From CBDFNN01 sp965250215 (GTDB lineage: Bacteria; Bacteroidota; Rhodothermia; Rhodothermales; DATKEJ01): a stretch of DNA of 64,000 nucleotides. The stretch lies in assembly GCA_965250215.1 (NCBI GenBank), contig CBDFNN010000004.1, forward strand, positions 3,348,001 through 3,412,000. Direction: 5' to 3'. Positions 53,195 to 62,187 of this stretch are shown one piece after another (within the stretch, counting starts at the first letter, position 1; each line of letters opens with the position of its first letter). Under the pieces are notes generated by a model, which had not been told where the DNA came from, searched no databases, and was given only the letters and a program-made list of their open reading frames with translations. Position numbers and translations under genes: made by a program.

Positions 53195-54259
53195 ATGAAG
53201 CTTCGTCCTATTAAGGATCTAAAGCTTAGCGAACTAATACTTTGGGCAGAATCAGAAGGTTTACCAAAGTTCAGAGCCAAGCAAATTTTTGAATGGTTGT
53301 ATGCTCATCGAGCATCCACATTCGATGATATGACCTCTCTTCCAAAGAGCCTGAGGGACGATCTGGCCAGCCATTTCATTCTGGACGGCCTGTCTCTTTC
53401 TAAAGAATCTCAATCGAAGGATGGGACAATTAAGGCACTACTTGAACTGCCCTCGGGAAGAAACATTGAGGCCGTGTTAATCCCCGAGCTATCAGAAGAG
53501 GGAGATGCAACAGTAAGACTTACTCTTTGTGTTTCGAGTCAGGTTGGATGTGCGATGGCATGCACTTTCTGCGCCACTGGGCAGATGGGATTCAAAGAAA
53601 ATCTCAGCCTTGGCCAAATCGTCGATCAAGTTCGCCTGATGAATGATCGCTGTAATGTCGAATGGGGCCGAGATATCACAAATATCGTATTTATGGGAAT
53701 GGGCGAACCCCTATTGAATTACGATAATGTGATGATGGCAATCGAAATTCTTCGCAGGGAGGATGTAATGCATTTTTCTCCTCGCAGAATAACAGTTTCC
53801 ACGGTGGGCCTTTCAAAATCGATTCGCCGAATAGCCGACGAGGACAAAAAGTTTAGACTTGCTGTTTCCTTACACTCCGCGATCAATGAGAAGAGAAGCG
53901 AGATAATGCCGGTGAATCGATCTGAAAAAACTGACCTTCAGAGCTTAAGCGATTCCATTGTCTATTACACAAAAACAACGGGGCTAAAAGTCACCTACGA
54001 ATATTGTGTCTTGCGAGATGTGAATGACTCAGAAGAAGACGCTGTTGCTCTTGCCAACATTGCCAGACGATCACCTTCCAAGATTAATCTAATTGTCTAT
54101 AACCCTGTAAAAGGGCTTGAATTTGAGCCCAGCTCAGACGAAAAACTAAATGCATTTGTCTCAAGTCTCGTGGCGAAGGATGTAAGAGTGACCGTTAGAA
54201 GGAGCAGGGGTCAAGACATCGATGCTGCTTGTGGCCAGCTTGCGACAATAACCGATTAG
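53195..54259 (+). CDS. rlmN: 23S rRNA (adenine2503-C2)/tRNA methyltransferase
   Basis: A radical-SAM enzyme that methylates A2503 of 23S rRNA and A37 of some tRNAs. In the 354-aa protein the cluster motif is CAMACTFCATG (C-x3-C-x2-C), followed by MGMGEPLLNYDNV; N-terminal FRAKQIFEWLY is the usual RNA-binding start. The catalytic Cys pair includes a late Cys in AACGQLA. It is 13 bp downstream of cyoE and converges with zapA. Assignment is secure. Confidence 0.95.
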   Translation: MKLRPIKDLKLSELILWAESEGLPKFRAKQIFEWLYAHRASTFDDMTSLPKSLRDDLASHFILDGLSLSKESQSKDGTIKALLELPSGRNIEAVLIPELSEEGDATVRLTLCVSSQVGCAMACTFCATGQMGFKENLSLGQIVDQVRLMNDRCNVEWGRDITNIVFMGMGEPLLNYDNVMMAIEILRREDVMHFSPRRITVSTVGLSKSIRRIADEDKKFRLAVSLHSAINEKRSEIMPVNRSEKTDLQSLSDSIVYYTKTTGLKVTYEYCVLRDVNDSEEDAVALANIARRSPSKINLIVYNPVKGLEFEPSSDEKLNAFVSSLVAKDVRVTVRRSRGQDIDAACGQLATITD

Positions 54260-54273
54260 AGAGAGCTTAATTC

Positions 54274-54597
54274 TTAGCCTAAGGCAGACTTAAGATTGGA
54301 CGTTAGTTCCCGCAATGAAGCTTCTACTTCTTCGCTTACTTCCTCCGCAGCTGTTTGTGCTTCTTTCTCTTTGTAGTCGTTAAGCTGTCTTTTAAGCTCA
54401 AAGAGTTCCTCTCCCAGCGATAAGGCACCAATAATCGCACAAGTCAATTCTGGTACAGAACCAAGACCTTGCTGAATTCCGGTCATTTTGTCATTGACGT
54501 ATTCAGCAATCTCCCGCGTACTACTTTCTTCCTCCTCGCCCTTTACTTTCAGAGGATAGTCGCGATTTAGAATGTTAACTTTGATCGATTTTTCCAT
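54274..54597 (-). CDS. zapA: ZapA-like cell division protein
   Basis: A 107-aa protein with IKVNILNRDYPLKVKGEEEESSTREIAEYVNDKM at the start and a long C-terminal helix that forms the coiled coil of ZapA. In E. coli ZapA bundles FtsZ and binds ZapB. It starts 3 bp after the stop of an 83-aa coiled-coil gene and both follow pheT, as in many genomes of this phylum. A link to translation genes is by location only. Confidence 0.88.
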   Translation of the reverse strand: MEKSIKVNILNRDYPLKVKGEEEESSTREIAEYVNDKMTGIQQGLGSVPELTCAIIGALSLGEELFELKRQLNDYKEKEAQTAAEEVSEEVEASLRELTSNLKSALG

Positions 54598-54600
54598 GTG

Positions 54601-54852
54601 CTATTCTGCGCTTGGCATTTCCAGATATGCATCAATGCTCTCCATAAAGCCCTGAATTTTTTCCTTCAACTCGGCCGAACTTTCCAGACCATCGAGATTC
54701 AGGGATTCAGCTATAGATCGAGAACCACCTTGCAATTTAAACTCTTCGTTTTCCCTCATGAGCTCAGCGTTTAGCTTTCGCAGCTTATCGAGTTCCTCTA
54801 CCGCACGACCAACATATGAACGCAACTCAACTAGTATTTCGTGTTCTCCCAT
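54601..54852 (-). CDS. Small coiled-coil protein next to ZapA
   Basis: An 83-aa acidic protein without a signal peptide; the helical part is VELRSYVGRAVEELDKLRKLNAELMRENEEFK with heptad Leu. I cannot name it by sequence. Placed 3 bp before zapA and 10 bp after pheT, it is a candidate functional counterpart of ZapB, the coiled-coil partner of ZapA. This is inference. Confidence 0.75.
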   Translation of the reverse strand: MGEHEILVELRSYVGRAVEELDKLRKLNAELMRENEEFKLQGGSRSIAESLNLDGLESSAELKEKIQGFMESIDAYLEMPSAE

Positions 54853-54862
54853 TCTTGTAGTG

Positions 54863-57322
54863 TTAAGATCTTAACTCAGCTCCAAAATCTTTTTGCAGGC
54901 GACCAAGTATCCGGTCAATCTGCTTGTCGATCTCTTTATCTTGTAGTGTCCGATCTGTAGAGAAAGTAAGAGAAAAGGCAATACTTTTGCCAGAACCTCC
55001 CAATTTATCTCCGGAATAAATATCGAATATGTCAATCTCACTTAAGATGGATGAACTCGCCTGTCGGATCGAGGAAATCATATCTCCCGCCCGAACGGAC
55101 TGATCAACAATGAGTGCGAGATCTCTTGAAGTTGAGGGAAAACGCTGAATTTCTTGGTAGAATCTTCTACCCTTTCGATTCAAAAGTTGGCCAATAATAC
55201 TCCAGTCTAATTCAGCAAAATACACTTGATCATCCAAGTCAAAACTCTGGCCAATTTTCCTCCCAAGAATTCCAATTTTTCCAATTCGTTTCTTTTGAGC
55301 ATGAACAACAATGTTCAACATACCATTTTCGCCGTGGACACTTTTCTTACCAATCTCAACTGCAGCCAATCCCAAGAAATCTAGCAGGTCTTCGACGACT
55401 TGCTTTATGTCAAAAAGATCGCCGCCGCGCTCTTCTTGATTCCATCCCTTTCGAGAAGAAATACCGCTCTGAACGAGACACAGGATCTCACGTTGTAAAT
55501 ATCCAGGAACGAGGTTCGATTTATTTCCGGGATCGGTCTTGGAAAAGACATAGCCGAACTCTGCAAATTGTATGCTCTTATGACCCCGGTTTTTATTGTA
55601 TGCAACAACTGGCAAGATCCCTGCGAGCATCGAGGGTCTCAAGGAAGCATTTTCACGGGATATCGGATTGACGGTTTGAACCAATTCATCTTCCGAGGCA
55701 AAAAGAAGTCCACGTTCGACGGGAATAAGACTGTTAGTATAAGTCTCCCTGTATCCCTTGCCGGAAAGATAACCTAGTACTTCTATCCTAGCTGTCTCTG
55801 ATTTAGACGACTTTGGAAGAACAGCCGGAATTGTGACCAAAGAAGGAAGTTCTACGTTATCGTATCCATAGAGACGGACGACCTCTTCGATTAAGTCAAT
55901 CTCCCTTTCAATATCTGGACGAAATCCTGGCACCTCACACGAAACGCAATCTGGACTAACTTGATTGCTTTTTATCTCAATTGAGTTCAGAATGTTGACG
56001 ATCCTTGAACGTTCTATCTCAAAACCCAGGAGCTTTGCCACTCTCGATGGACGAAGTTCAATGTGAGATCGCTCAAATGAACGGGCTTTTGCGTCCTTCC
56101 CTCCACTTATTTTTCCACCCGCCAGATCAACAATCAATTTGGCAGCTCGCGTTGCAGCCTTCAGTGTTGATTCTGGATCCACACCTCGCTCAAAACGATA
56201 AGAGGCGTCAGTCTGCATGTTCAATAGCTTGGCGGCTTTTCTAATCCGTGACGGATCAAAATATGCAGCCTCCAAAAGGATGTCTTTCGTCCTATCATCA
56301 ACTTCGGAGTTCTGGCCACCCATAATTCCGGCAATCGCTACCGACCCAGATGCATCACAAATCATGAGCGTGTTAGCAGGAAGCTCACGTTCCTTGTCAT
56401 CCAGAGTAGTGAATTTTTCGTCAGGCAAAGAGCTGCGAATAATTATTTTGGACTCAGTCACTCGGCTCAAATCGAATGCATGAAGCGGCTGACCACACTC
56501 GTACATCACGAAATTCGTGATGTCTACAATATTATTTATAGGTCTTAGTCCGATTGCTGAAAGGCGAGATTTTAACCAAGCCGGAGACTCTGATATTTGG
56601 ACACCTTCAATTACAATTCCGACATATCTGTGGCACCCGTCGGCGTCTTCGATGTTTATTTCGAGATCAGAATTGTCCTCGAGTGCCGCGGACCGGGAAT
56701 ACTCTTCAGGATATTCCAGCTTTCGATCAAATTGAGCGGCTAGGTCTCGGGCCACGCCTAGGTGGTAAGTCCCATCTGGTCTATTTGGTGTCAATGCTAT
56801 ATCAAAAACGATGTCATGACTTTCAACTTTGCGTTCTTTCAGATAGTCTGAGAAAGGCGTTCCTGAAATAGCTCCTTCTTCGAGGACCATAATTCCATCA
56901 TGCTCCTCAGAAAGACCGAGCTCCGCTTCCGAGCAAATCATACCATTGGATTCTTCGCCTCGTAGCTTGACTTGCTTGAGCACTATCACCTCCATCTCAC
57001 CTTCTTCCTTCTTAGACCGAACGGTCAAGGTGGTACCTACTTTTGCGACAGGTACAAATTGACCCGGTGCCACATTGGGTGCGCCACAGACTATTTGAAA
57101 AGGCTCTCCCTCACCGAATCGTACCTGGCAAACTCGCAATTTGTCGGCATTGGGATGCGGTTCAACGCTCAAAACTTCTCCAATATCGATCCCCTCGAGT
57201 GAAGAACCGATTTGTAATACTTCGTCGACCTCAAACCCGAGCATCGTGAGGCGCTCGCTGACGTCTTTCTCATTCTCCGGAAGATCTAGGTAATCTTTTA
57301 ACCAGTTGAGGCTAATATTCAT
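54863..57322 (-). CDS. pheT: Phenylalanyl-tRNA synthetase beta subunit
   Basis: The 819-aa beta chain has the usual domains: an N-terminal EMAP-like tRNA-binding domain (VGTTLTVRSKKEEGEMEVIVLKQVKLRG), the editing B3/B4 region, the B5 DNA-binding-like part and a pseudo-catalytic core, ending with the ferredoxin-fold anticodon-binding domain (QRFPSTSRDLALIVDQSVRAGDMISSIRQ, SLTFSTDRTLQDKEIDKQIDRI). It proofreads mis-acylated Tyr. It starts 13 bp after pheS and forms the standard heterotetramer with it. Confidence 0.97.
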   Translation of the reverse strand: MNISLNWLKDYLDLPENEKDVSERLTMLGFEVDEVLQIGSSLEGIDIGEVLSVEPHPNADKLRVCQVRFGEGEPFQIVCGAPNVAPGQFVPVAKVGTTLTVRSKKEEGEMEVIVLKQVKLRGEESNGMICSEAELGLSEEHDGIMVLEEGAISGTPFSDYLKERKVESHDIVFDIALTPNRPDGTYHLGVARDLAAQFDRKLEYPEEYSRSAALEDNSDLEINIEDADGCHRYVGIVIEGVQISESPAWLKSRLSAIGLRPINNIVDITNFVMYECGQPLHAFDLSRVTESKIIIRSSLPDEKFTTLDDKERELPANTLMICDASGSVAIAGIMGGQNSEVDDRTKDILLEAAYFDPSRIRKAAKLLNMQTDASYRFERGVDPESTLKAATRAAKLIVDLAGGKISGGKDAKARSFERSHIELRPSRVAKLLGFEIERSRIVNILNSIEIKSNQVSPDCVSCEVPGFRPDIEREIDLIEEVVRLYGYDNVELPSLVTIPAVLPKSSKSETARIEVLGYLSGKGYRETYTNSLIPVERGLLFASEDELVQTVNPISRENASLRPSMLAGILPVVAYNKNRGHKSIQFAEFGYVFSKTDPGNKSNLVPGYLQREILCLVQSGISSRKGWNQEERGGDLFDIKQVVEDLLDFLGLAAVEIGKKSVHGENGMLNIVVHAQKKRIGKIGILGRKIGQSFDLDDQVYFAELDWSIIGQLLNRKGRRFYQEIQRFPSTSRDLALIVDQSVRAGDMISSIRQASSSILSEIDIFDIYSGDKLGGSGKSIAFSLTFSTDRTLQDKEIDKQIDRILGRLQKDFGAELRS

Positions 57323-57335
57323 TGTGTTCTAGCTA

Positions 57336-58340
57336 CTAAAATTGCTTTAAGAATCGGATATCGTTCTCATAGAACAATCGTATATCATTTATTCCATGCC
57401 GAAGCATGGCGATGCGCTCTATCCCCATTCCCCACGCGTAACCGGTGTATTTTTCTGGATCCATGCCGACATTAATTAGGAGGTTAGGATCAACCATTCC
57501 GCAACCAAGGATTTCCATCCACCTCCCTTCATCGGGATTTTCTTTATCGGCCCACCATATATCGACTTCTGCACTTGGCTCCGTAAATGGGAAAAAGGAG
57601 GGTCGAAATCTCATTTTTACGTCGTCACCAAACATATGACGTGCAAAGAGATAGAGCATTTGCTTTAAATCAGCGAAGGATACATTCTCATCTATGTAAA
57701 GCCCCTCAACTTGATGGAAAAGACAGAAAGACTTGTAAGAAACAGCTTCGTTTCTATAGACTCGCCCTGGCACAACAATTCTTAGAGGTGGCTCTGTGTT
57801 CTCCATTATTCGAATCTGTACTGGCGAAGTATGCGTCCTCAGAACAATACCACCATGTTCCTCATCTGGAGATTCCACAAAGAGGGTATCCTGCATGTCC
57901 CTAGCAGGATGATCAGGCGGAAAGTTTAAAGCGGTAAAATTATGCCAATCATCTTCTATTTCTGGTCCTTCTTCAACATCGAATCCAAATCTCCGAAAGA
58001 AGCCAAGAGCTTCGTTGAGAGTTTGGCGAAGTGGATGGATTGAACCTTGCTGCGCCGGACGGCCAGGAAGGGTGAAATCCAGATCTAAGGGTAATTCAGA
58101 TCCATCATCCTCCGATGAACTTTCCTCAAGTCTTGATTCAGCGAGCTTCTTAAGCTCGTTTATCTTTTGACCAAACTCTTTTCTCGATTCCTGAGCAACG
58201 TTTCTCATTTCGCCGAAAAGAGACGTAATCAACCCACTCTTCCTGCCAAGAAACTTGTTCTTGAATTCCTCCTTAGCTTTCTGGCCATTGAGGATAGCTG
58301 CCTCGATGTCAGCCTTAATTTGATTGAGGTCTATGCTCAT
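57336..58340 (-). CDS. pheS: Phenylalanyl-tRNA synthetase alpha subunit
   Basis: The catalytic chain, 334 aa. The N-terminal coiled-coil (QIKADIEAAILNGQKAKEEFKNKFLGRKSGLITSLF) contacts tRNA. Class II motifs: HPARDMQDTLFVE, PGRVYRNEAVSYKSFCLFHQVEGLYI and the C-terminal YAWGMGIERIAMLRHGINDIRLFYENDIRFLKQF. It is separated from rplT by about 165 bp holding a terminator-like hairpin, so pheST probably has its own promoter as well. Confidence 0.97.
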   Translation of the reverse strand: MSIDLNQIKADIEAAILNGQKAKEEFKNKFLGRKSGLITSLFGEMRNVAQESRKEFGQKINELKKLAESRLEESSSEDDGSELPLDLDFTLPGRPAQQGSIHPLRQTLNEALGFFRRFGFDVEEGPEIEDDWHNFTALNFPPDHPARDMQDTLFVESPDEEHGGIVLRTHTSPVQIRIMENTEPPLRIVVPGRVYRNEAVSYKSFCLFHQVEGLYIDENVSFADLKQMLYLFARHMFGDDVKMRFRPSFFPFTEPSAEVDIWWADKENPDEGRWMEILGCGMVDPNLLINVGMDPEKYTGYAWGMGIERIAMLRHGINDIRLFYENDIRFLKQF

Positions 58341-58439
58341 TTGTTCAACATTCCAGTATGATTTCGGACATTGCGCCCCTTTATACTCTTTTTGATCTTA
58401 ATGTTTGTTCGAAATCTCAGCTCAAAAGTGATATAACAA

Positions 58440-58475
58440 GAAACCCGCCCCCAAAGTGAATCAGAGACGGGCTTC
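58440..58475 (-). terminator. Hairpin downstream of rplT
   Basis: On the minus strand GAAGCCCG pairs with CGGGTTTC (one G-T pair) across a 20-nt loop, followed by TTGTTATAT. It lies between rplT and pheS and may be a partial terminator. Confidence 0.55.
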
Positions 58476-58506
58476 AATCATTTTGCATGCTCGGCAAAAC
58501 CGTGAT

Positions 58507-58854
58507 TTAGCTAGTCGCCGTTTTCACGATTGCTGTAAAGGCTTCCGGATCACTTGCTGCTAGATCTGCGAGCACTTTCCGGTTTAGGCTTATGTCTTTC
58601 GACTTCAGGGCTCCCATCAATTTGGAATAAGACATTCCATTGAGACGAGCTCCAGCATTAATTCTTGCGATCCAAAGTTTTCGGAATGCTCTCTTTCTGA
58701 CACGGCGGTCACGGTAGGCATATCCAAGGGCTTTGTCCACGGAATGCTTTGCAACGGTGTATACTTTGGATCGTGATCCCCAGTAACCTTTTGCAAGCTT
58801 CAATACTTTTTTTCTCCTCTTTCTAGAGGCTACTCTGTTCTTTGCTCGTGGCAT
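58507..58854 (-). CDS. rplT: 50S ribosomal protein L20
   Basis: A 115-aa assembly protein with ASRKRRKKVLKLAKGYWGSRSKVYTVAKHSVDKALGYAYRDRRVRKRAFRKLWIARINAGAR, the complete L20 pattern. L20 usually represses rpmI-rplT translation in other bacteria. It is 5 bp downstream of rpmI. Confidence 0.98.
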   Translation of the reverse strand: MPRAKNRVASRKRRKKVLKLAKGYWGSRSKVYTVAKHSVDKALGYAYRDRRVRKRAFRKLWIARINAGARLNGMSYSKLMGALKSKDISLNRKVLADLAASDPEAFTAIVKTATS

Positions 58855-58859
58855 CTTCC

Positions 58860-59048
58860 CTATATGAGTTTTTTGATTCTTGGTGCATCCGCTTTATTTA
58901 TCAGGCCGGACTTTCGAAGATTTCTTTTCCTTTTGGAGGACTTCTTCGTAAGAATGTGACTTGTAAAGGCCTTCTGGCGTTTTAGCTTGCCAGAAGCGGT
59001 CACCTTGATCCGCTTTTTGGCCCCACTATTGGTCTTCATCTTGGGCAT
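58860..59048 (-). CDS. rpmI: 50S ribosomal protein L35
   Basis: A 62-aa basic protein, MPKMKTNSGAKKRIKVT and HILTKKSSKRKRNLRKS, the L35 pattern. It lies between infC and rplT in the conserved order. Confidence 0.98.
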   Translation of the reverse strand: MPKMKTNSGAKKRIKVTASGKLKRQKAFTSHILTKKSSKRKRNLRKSGLINKADAPRIKKLI

Positions 59049-59159
59049 AATAAACCCGTCGTACTCAATTCGTTATTGAAAATAATCCGTGATGTTTCCA
59101 AGCACGGCATAGAAAGGTTAAAATAGGCAATTTTACTGCTTATTTCAACAATGAAGAGA

Positions 59160-59711
59160 CTAAGCTTGCTTCTTTTTTGAAGGAGAAAGCATGATGGTCA
59201 TTCTTCTGCCCTCCATCTTTGGGGACTGGTCTACTTTTGATATTTCATCCAGCTCAGCAATAAATCTATTTAGAAGATCTGAACCAGCCTCTTTATAGAT
59301 GATATCTCTTCCTCGAAACTGAACCCAAGCTTTGACTTTATCCCCATGCTCGAGAAATTCCCGGGCATGCTTAGTCTTAAAATCAAAGTCATGTTTATCC
59401 GTGTGAGGTCGGAAACGGATTTCTTTTAAGGTAACCGTATGCTGCTTTTTCTTCGCCTCCTTCTCTTTCTTTTGCTGCTCATACCGAAACTTGCCGTAGT
59501 CGATAATTTTTGCAACAGGAGGTTGTGCGTTGGGCGAAATCTCAACGAGATCCAGTCCTTGCGATCTAGCAAGTGCTAGTGCATCTTCTAAAGTATATAA
59601 TCCGTGTACACCTTTTGGGTCTACAACCCTCAATTTGGGTGCTCTAATTCTGTCGTTCACGCGCTCCTTTGGGGGTCTGGGAGGCTCGTTACGATATCGT
59701 CCTTTTCCGAT
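59160..59711 (-). CDS. infC: Translation initiation factor IF-3 (probable ATC start)
   Basis: IF-3 binds the 30S subunit and rejects non-canonical starts. The N-terminal domain begins at VNDRIRAPKLRVVDPKG and the C-terminal domain includes IRFRPHTDKHDFDFKTKHAREFL. The first canonical start is GTG 59660, giving 166 aa that begin exactly at the conserved segment with AGGAG only 3 nt upstream. In frame upstream the sequence goes on as IGKGRYRNEPPRPPKER, the Arg/Pro-rich extension usual for IF-3, and ATC at 59711 would start it (183 aa). Rare infC start codons are known in other bacteria (AUU in E. coli) and serve autoregulation. I list the ATC start as most likely but the GTG form is a real alternative. 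Confidence 0.85.
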   Translation of the reverse strand: MGKGRYRNEPPRPPKERVNDRIRAPKLRVVDPKGVHGLYTLEDALALARSQGLDLVEISPNAQPPVAKIIDYGKFRYEQQKKEKEAKKKQHTVTLKEIRFRPHTDKHDFDFKTKHAREFLEHGDKVKAWVQFRGRDIIYKEAGSDLLNRFIAELDEISKVDQSPKMEGRRMTIMLSPSKKKQA

Positions 59712-59859
59712 CTTAGTTTTTGGTTGGTTAGTTAGAAATACTACGATACAAAGATCGCATATATATCAAAAGACTTCCACTCGCTTTTGTTCTAGTCAAG
59801 CTAACGATTCTGAGTTCAGTAATCGATTATTAGTCGACCGAAGAGACCTTGAATACGGC

Positions 59860-61815
59860 CTAGTGGCTAAATGCACTGGCGACCTCGCCTTTTATATCCG
59901 CAATGAAGTCATCTACGGTCCTCATTCCCTTATCTCCTTCGCTCTGTTTTCTGACACCTACGGAATCAGCATCGATTTCTTTTTCCCCAACGATCAACAT
60001 ATAAGGTATTTTGCTTAACTCAGCCTGTCTAATCTTGTAGCCAATCTTCTCGTTGCGGTCGTCGACTTCAACACGAAGACCCTGGGCGGTCATTTTCGCG
60101 GCTACTTCCTTCGCATAGTCATTAAAGTCATACGCAACGGGAAGAACTGTTGCTTGAACTGGCGACAACCAAAGGGGAAATTTACCAGCACAATGCTCAA
60201 TAAGTACGCCGATGAATCTCTCGAGCGAGCCGAAAGGAGCTCGGTGAATCATCACGGGTCTATGCTTATTGTTGTCCTCGCCTATGTAAGTCAAGTCAAA
60301 TCTTTCAGGTAGGTTGTAGTCTACTTGAACCGTTCCAAGCTGCCATTCCCTACCGAGTGCGTCGTTAATCATGAAATCGAGCTTGGGACCGTAGAAGGCA
60401 GCTTCGCCTTCTACTTCAACCGCATCAAGATTCATTTCGGCAGCAGCCTCTTTGATGGCCCGCTCAGCATCATCCCACAATTCATCAGCACCGATGTACT
60501 TTTCTGCATCGGCCGAGTCACGGAGAGAAATCTGGGCTTTGAAGTCTTTGAAATCAAGGGCACGAAGCACAGTCAAGATTAGGTCGATGACATTCTTGAA
60601 CTCCTCCTTAACTTGTTCAGGAGTACAGAAAATATGTGCATCATCTTGCGTGAATCCCCGGACTCTAGTCAAACCGCTCACTTCACCGGATTGCTCATAG
60701 CGGTAGACCGTACCAAATTCTGCAAGACGGACCGGCAGGTCTCGATATGAGTGCATCTTGTCAGCATAAATCTGGGTATGATGTGGACAATTCATTGGCT
60801 TGAGAAGAAAGCCTTCATCTTCCCCCTCTTCTCCGTCGATCATAGGAGGAAATTGTGATTCCTTGTAGTAGGGATAATGACCAGAAGTTTTGTACAACTC
60901 CAATCGTCCAATATGCGGAGTAACAACGGGCTGATACCCCCGCTTAAGTTGCTCTTTCTTCATGTAATCGATCAACAAGTCCCTCATGATGGCGCCTTTG
61001 GGCAACCACAAAGGAAGTCCCACGCCAACCAACTTGCTAAATGTAAATAGCTCGAGTTCTCGACCGAGCTTACGATGATCTCTTAGTTTGGCTTGCTCTA
61101 AACGATCAAGATGTTCATCCAGCAGTCCTTTCTTAGGAAAGGTTACGCCGTAAATTCTAGTTAATTGCTGTCTTTCTTGATCACCTCGCCAATAGGCTCC
61201 GGCAATAGTGAGCAACTTAGTATGCTTTAAGAATCCGGTGTTGGGAACGTGGGGTCCTCTGCATAGATCAGTAAAATCTCCTTGCGAGTAAAAAGTTATC
61301 TCTCCATCCACAAGATCTTCGATAAGCTCTAGCTTGTACTCATCATCCTTTGTCGTGAAGTATTCGCTGGCCTCTGTTTTTCCAACTGTTCTTCTATTAA
61401 AGTTGTTGGCCTTGTTTGCCAACTCTCTCATTTTTTTCTCGATGAGATCTAGATCCTCCTGCCCTAGCTTTCTATCTCCGAGATCAACATCGTAGTAGAA
61501 CCCCTGTGCAATGGCAGGCCCGATCCCGAACTTTACTCCAGGATAGAGAGCCTCAAGAGCCTCAGCCATTAGGTGGGCTGACGAGTGCCAGAACACCTTC
61601 TTTCCTTCGTCATCCCTCCAAGTAAGTATGGAAACTAATGAATCCTCTGTGATAGGCCGAGACAGGTCCCAAACCTCTCCGTTTACGGTAATGGCAAGAG
61701 CATTTCGTGCCAGGCCTTCAGATATACTTTTGGCAATTTCCATCCCAGAAATTCCGTTAGGATGATCTACTTGACTACCATCTGGAAGGGTAATTGAAAG
61801 GGTATTGTTTGACAT
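59860..61815 (-). CDS. thrS: Threonyl-tRNA synthetase
   Basis: A 651-aa class II synthetase with TGS domain (SITLPDGSQVDHPNGISGMEIAKSI), the editing domain (HSSAHLMAEALEALYP and the later DLCRGPHVP), the catalytic core with zinc site MNCPHH and motif 2 FGTVYRYEQSGEVSGLTRVRGFTQDDAH, and the C-terminal anticodon-binding domain (LPVAYDFNDYAKEVAAKM). ATG 61815 is preferred to 61845 because the TGS domain starts there. It is the first gene of the thrS-infC-rpmI-rplT-pheS-pheT order known from E. coli. A 370-bp leader lies upstream. Confidence 0.97.
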   Translation of the reverse strand: MSNNTLSITLPDGSQVDHPNGISGMEIAKSISEGLARNALAITVNGEVWDLSRPITEDSLVSILTWRDDEGKKVFWHSSAHLMAEALEALYPGVKFGIGPAIAQGFYYDVDLGDRKLGQEDLDLIEKKMRELANKANNFNRRTVGKTEASEYFTTKDDEYKLELIEDLVDGEITFYSQGDFTDLCRGPHVPNTGFLKHTKLLTIAGAYWRGDQERQQLTRIYGVTFPKKGLLDEHLDRLEQAKLRDHRKLGRELELFTFSKLVGVGLPLWLPKGAIMRDLLIDYMKKEQLKRGYQPVVTPHIGRLELYKTSGHYPYYKESQFPPMIDGEEGEDEGFLLKPMNCPHHTQIYADKMHSYRDLPVRLAEFGTVYRYEQSGEVSGLTRVRGFTQDDAHIFCTPEQVKEEFKNVIDLILTVLRALDFKDFKAQISLRDSADAEKYIGADELWDDAERAIKEAAAEMNLDAVEVEGEAAFYGPKLDFMINDALGREWQLGTVQVDYNLPERFDLTYIGEDNNKHRPVMIHRAPFGSLERFIGVLIEHCAGKFPLWLSPVQATVLPVAYDFNDYAKEVAAKMTAQGLRVEVDDRNEKIGYKIRQAELSKIPYMLIVGEKEIDADSVGVRKQSEGDKGMRTVDDFIADIKGEVASAFSH

Positions 61816-62187
61816 AGTCGCCAAAGACGCCCAGAAGCCTTGCAAGATCCTATGACCACTGGATTTTGGTCTAGCCCAGTCCGATCTGTAGCGTTTAGAA
61901 AATCTAACAATTATCTGACTTGCTAACTCCTTTTGTCCAACAGAATACCTTCGTTGGACGTGTGATTTACCCAGTATTCAGTGCCTAGTAAAAAATCTTA
62001 GCTGACGAATTAACTAGCTCAAGCCGAGTCATCCAGCTGTTGGATTGATGGGGCAAAAGAAAATCCCCTATCCAGAAAATTGCAAGATCTCTGTAACTAT
62101 TTCGAGAAGCATCCCGTAACTACCTCACATGCTAGTTTTATAGCAGGACACTTCCATTATCAATAATACTTTAGTAAAGGAATTGCT
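61816..62187. other. Gene-free 372-bp divergent intergenic region upstream of thrS and the HEAT-like gene
   Basis: I see no gene, tRNA or known riboswitch. It holds a 7-bp perfect hairpin at 61935-61959 (listed separately) and a weaker stem near 62048-62072 (GATGGGG/CCCC-TATC with a bulge). Promoters for both flanking genes must be here, but none is clear. Confidence 0.5.
61935..61959 (-). promoter_or_regulatory. Hairpin in the thrS leader (candidate autoregulatory element)
   Basis: On the minus strand GTCCAAC, an 11-nt loop GAAGGTATTCT and GTTGGAC form a perfect 7-bp stem about 120 nt before the thrS start. The loop contains GGT, a threonine anticodon sequence. In E. coli ThrRS represses its own mRNA through an anticodon-like loop, so this may be comparable. 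Confidence 0.3.
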
